This document shows, one piece after another, positions 56,611-64,000 of a stretch of DNA of 64,000 nt. The DNA is taken from positions 62,001 through 126,000 of the forward strand of contig JAFGXL010000016.1 of assembly GCA_016936655.1 (NCBI GenBank). The letters run 5' to 3'. The first letter of the stretch is position 1, and the number at the start of each line of letters is the position of its first letter. This DNA is from Nitrospirota bacterium (GTDB taxonomy: Bacteria; Nitrospirota; Thermodesulfovibrionia; Thermodesulfovibrionales; Dissulfurispiraceae). Below the pieces are notes generated by a model, which was not told where the DNA came from, ran no database searches, and saw nothing but the letters and a program-made list of their open reading frames with translations. Made by a program: the position numbers and the translations under genes.

Positions 56611-57968
56611 TGAAGCTCTTCGGAACAGATGGAATAAGGGGCAAGGTAAACAGGTCAGTTATAACCCCTGAGACAGCTCTAAGGGTCGGTATGGCAATGG
56701 CGTCTACTATAAAGACAGACCATGGCAGGCGCATGGTGCTTATAGGAAAGGATACAAGGCTTTCTGGGTATATGCTCGAGAGCGCTCTCACATCAGGCAT
56801 ATGTTCAATGGGCATGGATGTGACTCTTGTAGGGCCTCTGCCTACTCCGGGCATAGCATTTCTAACAAGGGCGCTAAGGCTGGATGCTGGCATAGTGATA
56901 TCAGCATCCCACAACCCTTATGAGGATAATGGAATAAAGATATTCTCATCATCAGGCTTCAAGCTGTCTGATGAAATAGAGAAAGAGATAGAAGAACGTT
57001 GTGCAGATGAGAAGTTCCCAGCAAAACGCGCGGCCGGAGACAAAATAGGCAGGGCATTCAGGCTGGATGATGCTACAGGCAGATATGTGGAGTATATAAA
57101 ATCTACTATACCTAGAAAGGCAGATCTTGACGGCATTAAGGTGGTGGTAGACTCAGCAAACGGTGCAGCGTATAAAGTTACTCCTGTGCTTCTTAGAGAG
57201 CTGGGCGCTGAAGTTATATCAATAAATGACAAGCCTGACGGCAGAAATATAAATGACAACTGCGGCTCGTTATATCTTGAAAGCCTTGGAAAGGCTGTTA
57301 AAGATGCCGGCGCTCATGTTGGCATTGCTCATGATGGCGATGCGGACAGGACGCTTGTGGTTGATGAAAAAGGCAGACTTGTTGACGGGGATCTGATAAT
57401 GGGTATGTGGGCTCCGCAGCTAAAAAGCGAAAACAGGCTCGGAGGCAACGCGGTTGTTGCTACTGTGATGAGCAATCTGGGGCTTGAGAAGTATCTTGAA
57501 TGTTTTGGTATAAAACTGATAAGAGCCAAAGTGGGCGATAGGTATGTGATGGAAGAGATGATAAAAGGCGGCTACACACTCGGCGGAGAACAGTCTGGAC
57601 ATATAATATTTTTTGAATACAACACAACAGGCGATGGACCTATAACAGCTCTTCAGCTGCTCTATCTGATGCGGCTTAAGGAAAGACTGCTGTCTGAACT
57701 GACATCAGGCATAGAGCTTTTCCCTCAAGTGCTTATAAATGTGCCGGTTGCAGGGAAAAAAGATTTCAAAAAGTTCCCTGATGTTGTTGCTGCTGTTGAA
57801 GCTGCTGAGAAGAAGCTTAAAGACAAGGGCAGGCTTCTGGTGCGGCCTTCGGGCACAGAGCCAAAAGTCAGGGTTATGGTTGAAGCTGAAAATGATGACC
57901 TAGCTAAAAAAACTGCTGAGAGCGTTGCAGATGCGATCAGAAAAAATATGGGGCAGGAAGCCTCATAG
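56610..57968 (+). CDS. glmM: Phosphoglucosamine mutase
   Basis: 452-aa enzyme converting glucosamine-6-phosphate to glucosamine-1-phosphate for UDP-GlcNAc. The N-terminus is KLFGTDGIRGKVN. The phospho-Ser100 is in VISASHNPYEDNGIKIF, metal binding is at AHDGDADRTLVVDE, the sugar loop is GGEQSGHIIF, and the phosphate loop is RPSGTEPKVRVM. The overlap with cdaR (TAATG) indicates coupling. Sugar nucleotides from here would feed both peptidoglycan and exopolysaccharide. Confidence 0.96.
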   Translation: MKLFGTDGIRGKVNRSVITPETALRVGMAMASTIKTDHGRRMVLIGKDTRLSGYMLESALTSGICSMGMDVTLVGPLPTPGIAFLTRALRLDAGIVISASHNPYEDNGIKIFSSSGFKLSDEIEKEIEERCADEKFPAKRAAGDKIGRAFRLDDATGRYVEYIKSTIPRKADLDGIKVVVDSANGAAYKVTPVLLRELGAEVISINDKPDGRNINDNCGSLYLESLGKAVKDAGAHVGIAHDGDADRTLVVDEKGRLVDGDLIMGMWAPQLKSENRLGGNAVVATVMSNLGLEKYLECFGIKLIRAKVGDRYVMEEMIKGGYTLGGEQSGHIIFFEYNTTGDGPITALQLLYLMRLKERLLSELTSGIELFPQVLINVPVAGKKDFKKFPDVVAAVEAAEKKLKDKGRLLVRPSGTEPKVRVMVEAENDDLAKKTAESVADAIRKNMGQEAS

Positions 57969-57978
57969 TATGTAGATT

Positions 57979-60408
57979 GTGCTCTGGCTGGCTGGGTTTA
58001 TTGCTGGAATAACTGCCGGGCTCTCATCTGGGTATTTCCCATATACAACATCAATTCTGATTTTATCTATTGTGGTTTCTGTATTTTTGTTTAATCATAG
58101 GCTGCGGCCTTCAATAGGCCGCAGCCTAATTTTTTCTCTCCTGTTTCTTGCTGCAGCGGTGTTCGGATTTAGCATCGCAAAAATCAGCTTATCACAGGCT
58201 ACTGATCCTGCCTCTTTGGCAGGCAGTGAGGTGGTTATTGAAACAACGGCGTTTAGTTCTACACAGAATTCATACTCAGTTTATCCTTACAGAGCTTATG
58301 ATGTTAACGGCACGGAGATAAAAGGCCTAAGGCAGGTGAGGGTTGCCGGGATGCCTGAACTGGAGCTATGCAGTTCATACAGAATGCGAGTTAAAATCGC
58401 AAATGATATATTTCTAAATCCAGGAAATTCAGCTCAACAGGTACAGGCAAGACTGCTGGGAATCAATCTGCTAAAGAGCGGTTCTGAGATTTTTGCTGCT
58501 TCACTAAAGTGTGTTTTCAGCAGAATGAAACAAGATTTAAACATCAGAATGCAGGAGATCTTTTCTCCAGACACCGCAGCATTTCTCATGTCAGTTACAA
58601 CAGGATACAGAGGCGGTTTCAGCCCTGATCTCCGCGATGCATTCAGCTCAACAGGTCTGGCGCACCTTATAAGCATATCAGGCACTCACTTTGGCCTGCT
58701 CTTTTTTGTGGTCTTTCAACTCTTTAAAAGAATATTAAGCCTGCTGCCCTACAAGATGCTCGCATTGATTACCCTTTATGCAACTCCTTCGCAGATCTCT
58801 GCGCTTATGTCTATGCCTGTGATGGTCTTTTATCTTGGGCTTTCTGATATGAGCTTTCCTGCTGTGCGCTCATTTATAATGATCTCATTTTTTCTGTTTG
58901 GTCTGCTTTTGCAACGCAGAGGGTTATGGCTAAATACAGTGCTTCTTGCAGCTGCGTTAATACTCTTATTCAGGCCAGACTCACTACTGGATCTTTCATT
59001 CCAGTTGTCATTTACGGCAGTGTTATGCATAGGACTTGCTGCTGATGCAATAAGAAGAAGGCACGAGGCGCAGAGAAATAGTCCAGCGAGCAGCGAACAA
59101 AAAGCATGGCCAGCGCGCATTAAGGAGAGCAGCAAAAAATTCATATTCTCAACATCCATTATATCTCTGGCAGCATCAGCAGGCACCGCTCCTTTGGTTG
59201 CATACTACTTTCACTATACTTCGATAATATCTCCGCTTGCGAACCTGATTATTACTCCAATTGCAGGATTTATAGTTCTTCCTCTGGCGCTGTTTTCATC
59301 ATTCACTTTTTTGATTTCAGGCGCGTTCCCGCTAGTGCAGGTTATAGAGTCAATAACCTCGTTCTGTATTTGGCTGATAAGGGTGATGGCAGGATTCAGT
59401 TTTGCTGAACTGAAGATCTCAGCATATCCTATGGCATTGCTTCTGATTTTTTACGCCTCTTTTGCGGGATTGCTGTTTATGTATGCAGCGGGATTAAGAT
59501 GCCAGAGAGAACTTAAATTAAGGAATTATGCAATTTTAACTGCTGTGGGATTGCTGCCGTTTATAATCTGGTCAGCATCAGGCAGTTTTTCTGAAAATGG
59601 TGTAAAAGTAACTTTTTTAGATGCAGGACAGGCAGATTCAGCGGTTATTGAACTGCCGGACAACAGGGTGATTGTAATAGATACAGCAAGAAACGGATTC
59701 CAGGCAGCATCATATCTGCATTACAGGGGCATCAGCAGGATAGATGCTCTTGTTATCTCTCATGCAGAGGCAGATCATGCAGGAGGCGCGGGCTATCTGG
59801 CATCAAGATTTGAAATCAGCGAGATCTGGGACAACGGAATGATCGAATATTCAGGATCTCTTGCAGATATTAATAAACGCAGTATGCTGAGGGGAGATTT
59901 TGCAGAGGCTGGCAGATATAGGATAACAGCACTGCATCCGCACGATTCATTTTATACTTTTGCTTCTGATGAGTCTGGCGAGAATAATGACTCGCTTGTT
60001 CTATTGCTCGATACAGGCAAAAACAGATTCATGTTCAGCGGAGACATAGCACAGGAAGCGGTTGATGATCTTGTAGAGCTGCAGGATGCGTTAAGCTCAG
60101 ATGTTATAAAAGTTCCTCATCATGGCAGTAGGACAGCCGCTGATGAGATCTTCTATTTTTACGTATCGCCGCGTATTGCTGTGATAAGCGCAGGACGCAA
60201 TAATCAGTATGGTCATCCCCATGAAGAGACCATAGCGCAGCTCCAGAGCGCGTTAGTTTATAGGACAGATGTTGACGGTGCGATTCAGGTGAAGGAATAT
60301 TCAGGCGGCAGGCTTGAGGTCAGGTCATGGAGAGAGCATATCCTTAACCCAGCTGATGGCATATCATCAGAACTCGCCAACATAAAAAGGCTCTTTGCTG
60401 TCTGGTGA
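57979..60408 (+). CDS. comEC: ComEC/Rec2-type DNA uptake channel protein
   Basis: 809-aa protein. N-terminal hydrophobic segments and an OB-like region (1-180) precede the competence transmembrane domain (about 190-480, with HLISISGTHFGLLFF). The C-terminal metallo-beta-lactamase domain (about 545-770) has DAGQADSAVIEL, SHAEADHAGGAGYL and KVPHHGSRTA. It transports single-stranded DNA across the inner membrane during transformation. It starts with GTG 57979 without a clear Shine-Dalgarno. A terminator-like hairpin lies inside it at 58098. Confidence 0.92.
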   Translation: MLWLAGFIAGITAGLSSGYFPYTTSILILSIVVSVFLFNHRLRPSIGRSLIFSLLFLAAAVFGFSIAKISLSQATDPASLAGSEVVIETTAFSSTQNSYSVYPYRAYDVNGTEIKGLRQVRVAGMPELELCSSYRMRVKIANDIFLNPGNSAQQVQARLLGINLLKSGSEIFAASLKCVFSRMKQDLNIRMQEIFSPDTAAFLMSVTTGYRGGFSPDLRDAFSSTGLAHLISISGTHFGLLFFVVFQLFKRILSLLPYKMLALITLYATPSQISALMSMPVMVFYLGLSDMSFPAVRSFIMISFFLFGLLLQRRGLWLNTVLLAAALILLFRPDSLLDLSFQLSFTAVLCIGLAADAIRRRHEAQRNSPASSEQKAWPARIKESSKKFIFSTSIISLAASAGTAPLVAYYFHYTSIISPLANLIITPIAGFIVLPLALFSSFTFLISGAFPLVQVIESITSFCIWLIRVMAGFSFAELKISAYPMALLLIFYASFAGLLFMYAAGLRCQRELKLRNYAILTAVGLLPFIIWSASGSFSENGVKVTFLDAGQADSAVIELPDNRVIVIDTARNGFQAASYLHYRGISRIDALVISHAEADHAGGAGYLASRFEISEIWDNGMIEYSGSLADINKRSMLRGDFAEAGRYRITALHPHDSFYTFASDESGENNDSLVLLLDTGKNRFMFSGDIAQEAVDDLVELQDALSSDVIKVPHHGSRTAADEIFYFYVSPRIAVISAGRNNQYGHPHEETIAQLQSALVYRTDVDGAIQVKEYSGGRLEVRSWREHILNPADGISSELANIKRLFAVW
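58098..58137 (+). terminator. Terminator-like hairpin inside comEC
   Basis: TAGGCTGCGGCCT (58098-58110) pairs perfectly with AGGCCGCAGCCTA (58116-58128) around a 5-nt loop, followed by ATTTTTTCTC. This is a textbook rho-independent terminator, yet it is 120 nt inside the comEC reading frame (encoding RLRPSIGRSLIF). It may stop transcripts from the cdaA-glmM operon before comEC when comEC is poorly translated. Confidence 0.65.
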
Positions 60409-60535
60409 AAGTACGACAGCGCGGCAGTCCCGCAGCGCGGTAGCCCGACAGCAAAATTAGAGCGGTAGTACTGCAGAAATAAACAAAAACAACTAATCAA
60501 CAAAGGCAGATGCTTCAATTTTTTGAACAAGTTTT

Positions 60536-60724
60536 CAAGAAGGAATGGACTGCTTTCGTTCATGCGCCTGGTTTTGACACTACTAAATGCTCGATGCGCT
60601 CCAGCCGCAAAACTTATCAGCCTCTGGCGGACTCAGACAGTTGCGGCTGTATTCCGCTCCTCTTCGCATAGTAGTGTTACCAAAACTCAGCCTAAATCTC
60701 TCAAGACAGTCCATCCCTTCTTTG
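60536..60724. repeat. Nested imperfect palindrome (about 189 nt)
   Basis: Three stems are nested on one axis. CAAGAAGGAATGGACTG (60536-60552) pairs with CAGTCCATCCCTTCTTTG (60707-60724), with one mismatch and one bulge. CTGGTTTTGACACTACTA (60568-60585) pairs with TAGTAGTGTTACCAAAACTCAG (60669-60690), with small bulges. CAGCCGCAA (60602-60610) pairs with TTGCGGCTG (60641-60649). The apical loop is 611-640. It could be a structured RNA or the remains of a palindromic transposable element. Confidence 0.7.
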
Positions 60725-60774
60725 TTTTTTTATTACTTATTACTTCTTTTACTTTTAATTTTTTTTCTTTTTTA

Positions 60775-60798
60775 GTTTTAGTTTTAGTTTTAGTTTTA
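60775..60798. repeat. Hexanucleotide tandem repeat (GTTTTA)4
   Basis: Four exact GTTTTA units in a T-rich tract just after the large palindrome. A short simple-sequence repeat that could vary in copy number by slippage; no gene depends on it visibly. Confidence 0.8.
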
Positions 60799-61161
60799 AT
60801 AAAGGCAGGTGGTTCGATTTCCGTGGCTTGTACGGGTAACTGCTACTCAGTCGGGAGTCGAAGCGGGAGACTGAGGCTATATATCTGGATACTGTCTTAA
60901 TGTCCATCAAACCTTAACCCATGTGCTAAGGTAGTTCACAGGATTAGGAAATTGAGGCCATCTGCCTTTAAATTAGGAAGTTATGGAGTTCAGGAGTTGA
61001 GGAGTTCAGAAACGTAGAGTTCTAATATTCTGTCTTCTGCCTTCTCTGCTCTGGTTGTTTTATAGCGCTGATGAAGTGGCAGCATGGTTTTGATAATTGT
61101 TATAATTGGGGTCAGGGATTTTTCATTCTTATTTATTCATCCAAAAGGCGGTTACTCTGAA

Positions 61162-61806
61162 ATGATAGCGATAGTTGATTATGGGATGGGCAACATAAGG
61201 AGCGTTGAAAAGGGCTTTGCGAAGATCGGAGCTGATGCGAGGATAACTGCCAGTCCAGTTGACATAGCCAATGCCTCTGCTGTTGTTCTGCCGGGTGTGG
61301 GAGCATTCAGAGACTGCATGGAGAATCTGGAAAGGCTTGAGCTGCTGAGCGTAATCGTGCGTGCAATAAAAGAGGGCAAGCCGTATCTGGGTATCTGCCT
61401 TGGTTTGCAGATACTCTTTTCAATGTCAGAAGAGTTTGGGCTCTGCAAGGGGCTCGATGTGATACAGGGCAAGGTTGTTAAATTTAATTTCGATGCTGAG
61501 CAGCAGACAGACAGTGCAGCAGAACAGTTAAAAATTCCTCATATGGGATGGAACACTGTCAGTTTTAGCCGCAGACATCCTGCGTTTTCAGAAGTGGCTG
61601 ACAATGCACACTTCTATTTTGTGCATTCGTACTATGTTGTGCCTGATGATACTTCAGTAACAGCAGGCATCACAAACTATGGAACAGACTTTACCTCTGT
61701 TGTCTGGAAGGACAATGTGCTGGCAATGCAGTTTCATCCTGAAAAGAGTCAGACAGCGGGGCTGAGCATACTTAAAGGGTTCAGTGATTTTGCCAAAACC
61801 GCTTGA
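61162..61806 (+). CDS. hisH: Imidazole glycerol phosphate synthase, glutamine amidotransferase subunit
   Basis: About 214-aa class I glutamine amidotransferase supplying ammonia to HisF in histidine synthesis. Start motif IAIVDYGMGNIRSVEKGF. Catalytic Cys79 in YLGICLGLQIL, His192 and Glu194 in MQFHPEKSQ. ATG 61162 is chosen because the protein family begins exactly here; a longer frame from 61084 has no homologous part. It stands alone without other his genes, which is less common. Confidence 0.93.
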   Translation: MIAIVDYGMGNIRSVEKGFAKIGADARITASPVDIANASAVVLPGVGAFRDCMENLERLELLSVIVRAIKEGKPYLGICLGLQILFSMSEEFGLCKGLDVIQGKVVKFNFDAEQQTDSAAEQLKIPHMGWNTVSFSRRHPAFSEVADNAHFYFVHSYYVVPDDTSVTAGITNYGTDFTSVVWKDNVLAMQFHPEKSQTAGLSILKGFSDFAKTA

Positions 61807-61889
61807 CTGGATATAAGTGCTGCAGTGCTTATGATCAACAGCTACGCAGCATTATAAATAAGCATAAGGGAGCTGCTATTTAAATCACT

Positions 61890-63767
61890 ATGAAAAATGT
61901 GATACTCGGCACAGCAGGACATATTGACCACGGCAAGAGCTCTCTTGTAAAGGCGCTTACAGGCACAGATCCTGATAGGCTAAAAGAAGAGAAGGCCCGC
62001 GGCATAACAATTGATCTCGGTTTTGCCAATCTCCCATTTCCCGATGGCATAACAGTAGGCATAGTAGATGTTCCGGGTCATGAGAGGCTTATTAAAAATA
62101 TGCTCGCAGGAGCAGGCGGCATAGATATATTGCTGATGACAATAGCAGCTGATGAGGGCATAATGCCCCAGAGCAGAGAGCATCTTGCCATATGTAATAT
62201 GCTAAGGATAAAAAACGGCATAATCGTGTTGACAAAGTCTGACCTTGTTGATCCTGAATGGCTTGAGCTTGTTAAAGAAGAGGCAAAAAAATTTGTTAAG
62301 GGCACATTTCTGGAGAGCGCAGACATCATACCAGTATCGTCAAAGACAGGTGACGGTCTCGACGATCTTAAAAACAGGATATATGAATTAGCAAAAATTA
62401 CAGCTCCTAAATTGATAAACGGTATATTCAGGCTGCCTGTGGACAGGATATTCACACTTAAAGGATTTGGGACAGTGGTGACAGGCACTGTCCTGTCTGG
62501 TACGATTGGCCTCGACAGTCCTGTAGAGATACTTCCATCAGGCATATCAACAAAGGTTAGAGGGCTCCAGAGCCACGGCAAAAGCGCAGACAAGGTTTAT
62601 GCAGGGCAGAGAGCCGGAGTAAATCTTCAGGGCATAGATAAAGAATCTTTAAAAAGAGGGGATGTTGTTGTTGTCCCGGGCAGGTTTTTATCCACAGCAG
62701 TGATTGATGCAGAGATTGAGCTGTTAGCTGAATCCCCATTAGTAAAAAGCAGATCTCTTCTGCATTTCTATTCCGGCACATCAGAGACAATAGCGAGGGT
62801 TATTCTTTATGATAGAGACGAGCTGAAGCCCGGTGAAAAGTGCTTTTGCCAGTTCAGGCTTAAAGATACCATAGTCGCGCTTTCTGGAGACAGGTTTATT
62901 GTCAGGCGGCTCTCTCCTCTTGAAACAATAGGTGGAGGAGAGATTCTCGACCCTCATCCTCTGAAACGCAAGAGGAGTCAGGGTACTGAAGACCTTGCAG
63001 CAATAAGCAGCGGAAGCATAGAGGCAAAGATTGAGACCAGAATAAGACGGGCTGGACTTGCAGCTGTTACGAAATCTGAGATAGAGGGCTGGATAAGCTG
63101 CGATCTGCCCGAGATATACGAAGCATTGTCTGTTCTCGAGAAAAAAGGCTCCATCATATCTGTGCAGGGTATGTTTTTTCATAAAGAGGCTTTTGAACTC
63201 TTCAAAAGATCAGCAAAAGATCAGCTTGACAGATTTCATAAAGCCAATCCTTTAAAATCCGGCATGCCCAAAGAGGATCTGAGGCTTAAAATTAAGGCTG
63301 GGCAGAAGCCGTACATCGCTCTTTTATCAGTTATTGGCGATATAGTTTCTGATAAAGATACATTGAGGCTTAGGGCATTTAACCCTGCTGTTGGTTCTGC
63401 TGATGAGGGGTTAAAGAAGAAGGTGCTTGATATACTTTCAAAAGAGGAATTTCAGCCTTTATCAAGGGCTGAGATAGCACAGAAGTTTTCAGTTCCTGAA
63501 AAGAATGTTACAGATCTGCTCAAGCTTTTATCCAAAGAAGGTCTTTTGGTCAGAATAACAGATGCAGTATATCTTACAAAAGAAAATTACGATATAATGA
63601 TAAACAGGCTAAGACAGCATTTCTCAAAAAAGCAGGATATGACTGTAGCTGAGTTCAGGGATCTGTTGGCTACGAGCAGAAAGTTTGCGATGCCGTTTCT
63701 GGAGTATCTGGATTCGAATAAAATAACCCTGCGTGTTGGGGATGCAAGAAAATTCATGCTAAAATAA
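61890..63767 (+). CDS. selB: Selenocysteine-specific elongation factor SelB
   Basis: 625-aa GTPase delivering selenocysteyl-tRNA to UGA codons with a SECIS hairpin. The G domain has [10 protein letters not shown] at 10-19, [22 protein letters not shown] and TKSDL. Two beta-barrel domains follow to about 370, including [13 protein letters not shown]. The C-terminal winged-helix repeats (about 380-625) bind SECIS RNA. The 'ITIDLGFA' switch and the C-terminal extension separate it from EF-Tu. No selA, selC or selD and no selenoprotein gene is evident in this window. Confidence 0.95.
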   Translation: MKNVILGTAGHIDHGKSSLVKALTGTDPDRLKEEKARGITIDLGFANLPFPDGITVGIVDVPGHERLIKNMLAGAGGIDILLMTIAADEGIMPQSREHLAICNMLRIKNGIIVLTKSDLVDPEWLELVKEEAKKFVKGTFLESADIIPVSSKTGDGLDDLKNRIYELAKITAPKLINGIFRLPVDRIFTLKGFGTVVTGTVLSGTIGLDSPVEILPSGISTKVRGLQSHGKSADKVYAGQRAGVNLQGIDKESLKRGDVVVVPGRFLSTAVIDAEIELLAESPLVKSRSLLHFYSGTSETIARVILYDRDELKPGEKCFCQFRLKDTIVALSGDRFIVRRLSPLETIGGGEILDPHPLKRKRSQGTEDLAAISSGSIEAKIETRIRRAGLAAVTKSEIEGWISCDLPEIYEALSVLEKKGSIISVQGMFFHKEAFELFKRSAKDQLDRFHKANPLKSGMPKEDLRLKIKAGQKPYIALLSVIGDIVSDKDTLRLRAFNPAVGSADEGLKKKVLDILSKEEFQPLSRAEIAQKFSVPEKNVTDLLKLLSKEGLLVRITDAVYLTKENYDIMINRLRQHFSKKQDMTVAEFRDLLATSRKFAMPFLEYLDSNKITLRVGDARKFMLK

Positions 63768-63771
63768 ACCT

Positions 63772-64000
63772 ATGAATAACAAAATATTAAAGTCATTTTT
63801 GTTTGTGGCAGCAGGCATATTAATAGGATGGCTCCTGTTCAGCTATTTTGGATCAAGCCGCATGACACCATATCAGGTATTTTCTCCGAAAGCCCCGGGA
63901 TATATAACAGACAGCTCCAGGGCATTTTCAGAGACAGTAAGGGCTGTATCTCCAGCAGTTGTGAATATATCCAGCACAAAAACTATAAGAAAGCAGATGA
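63772..64000 (+). CDS. HtrA/DegP-like serine protease, N-terminal fragment (cut by window end)
   Basis: Only the first 76 codons are in view. The N-terminus has one transmembrane or signal segment (FLFVAAGILIGWLLFSYF), then a periplasmic start with ETVRAVSPAVVNISSTKT, the typical beginning of the trypsin-like domain in HtrA/Deg proteases. It starts 4 nt after selB. The catalytic residues are beyond the window, so this is a family guess. Confidence 0.7.
   Translation, partial: MNNKILKSFLFVAAGILIGWLLFSYFGSSRMTPYQVFSPKAPGYITDSSRAFSETVRAVSPAVVNISSTKTIRKQM

Larger units (their letters stand above)
60409..61161. other. 753-nt non-coding region after comEC
   Basis: No convincing gene. In order it contains: GCGGCAG/GCGGTAG-rich spacer (60,415-60,475); a large nested imperfect palindrome (60536-60724); a T-rich tract; four GTTTTA hexamers (60775-60798); a small stem CTCAGTC/GACTGAG (60846-60875); and GGAGTTCAG-like direct repeats near 60,987-61,010. 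AAAGGCAGATG (60502) recurs inverted at 60,958. The far end leads to hisH. The pattern suggests a decayed mobile or structured element. Confidence 0.5.

Noticed and set aside
60775-60798. CRISPR-like repeats
   Set aside because: Only a 6-nt tandem unit without spacers; no cas genes in the window.
60811-60880. tRNA-like fragment (GGTTCGATTTCC looks like a T-arm)
   Set aside because: No matching acceptor, D or anticodon stems can be formed around it.
60523-60900. 125-aa open frame on the + strand after comEC
   Set aside because: It runs through the nested palindrome, a T-rich tract and the (GTTTTA)4 repeat (giving LVLVLVL), has no Shine-Dalgarno and no recognisable domain.
61084-61161. 26-residue extension of HisH
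   Set aside because: HisH proteins begin with the IVDYGMGN strand right at ATG 61162; the extra hydrophobic residues have no counterpart in the family.

Overview
The window looks like chromosomal DNA of an anaerobic, Gram-negative sulfate- or sulfite-reducing bacterium. It carries the dissimilatory sulfite reductase genes dsrA, dsrB, dsrD, dsrN, dsrC, dsrM and dsrK, sulfate adenylyltransferase, a membrane pyrophosphatase, and an exosortase/exopolysaccharide locus. DsrD together with a DsrEFH-like/TusA set and an XrtA/PrsK/PrsR-type exosortase locus would fit a Thermodesulfovibrionia-like Nitrospirota member. That placement is inferred from gene content, not from a marker-gene tree.

Layout. 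(1) 1-13,632: surface polysaccharide and exosortase locus, all on the + strand: phosphatase-like fragment, three glycosyltransferases, two SDR epimerases, a TIGR03790-type protein, a CPBP protease, exosortase, EpsI, and the PrsK/PrsR two-component pair. (2) 13,638-19,367 (- strand): GlcD-type oxidase, YwiC-like membrane protein, SMC. (3) 19,645-27,113 (+): dsrABD-dsrN-dsrC-dsrMKJ-ferredoxin, ending at a perfect 38-bp palindrome. Convergent to it (27,182-28,545, -) lie DsrH-, DsrE- and DsrF-like genes and tusA. (4) 28,680-34,439: esterase, NrfJ-like protein, then a Tat-exported molybdopterin oxidoreductase broken by one in-frame TAA, its four-cluster ferredoxin subunit and a TorD chaperone. (5) Initiator tRNA and a DUF4405-EF-hand protein. 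(6) 35,378-40,306: rdgB, adk, sat and hppA, a coherent sulfate-activation set. (7) 40,457-52,183: two DUF433/DUF5615 toxin-antitoxin-like modules, rpmE, yqhQ and prfA, then an inserted signalling/ABC block (a frameshifted diguanylate cyclase, a multi-PAS hybrid kinase, an ABC-2 exporter), then prmC. (8) 52,192-64,000: DedA, murJ, MBL hydrolase, cdaA-cdaR-glmM (c-di-AMP/envelope), comEC, a 750-bp non-coding stretch with a large nested palindrome, hisH, selB and the start of an HtrA-like protease.

How it fits together. Sat activates sulfate and releases PPi, HppA turns PPi into a proton gradient, and Adk recycles the AMP that APS reductase (not in this window) would release. DsrAB reduces sulfite onto DsrC, and DsrMK(J) would link DsrC trisulfide reduction to the quinone pool. 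The DsrEFH-like/TusA set could supply or accept persulfide sulfur at DsrC.

The items I most want checked are: the in-frame TAA in the molybdoenzyme; the short dsrJ with an A8 run and no dsrOP behind it; the DsrEFH-like genes inside a DsrD-positive locus; the terminator-like hairpin inside comEC; the nested ~190-nt palindrome at 60.5 kb; and alternative hairpins between sat and hppA. I found no CRISPR array, no complete insertion sequence and no prophage.
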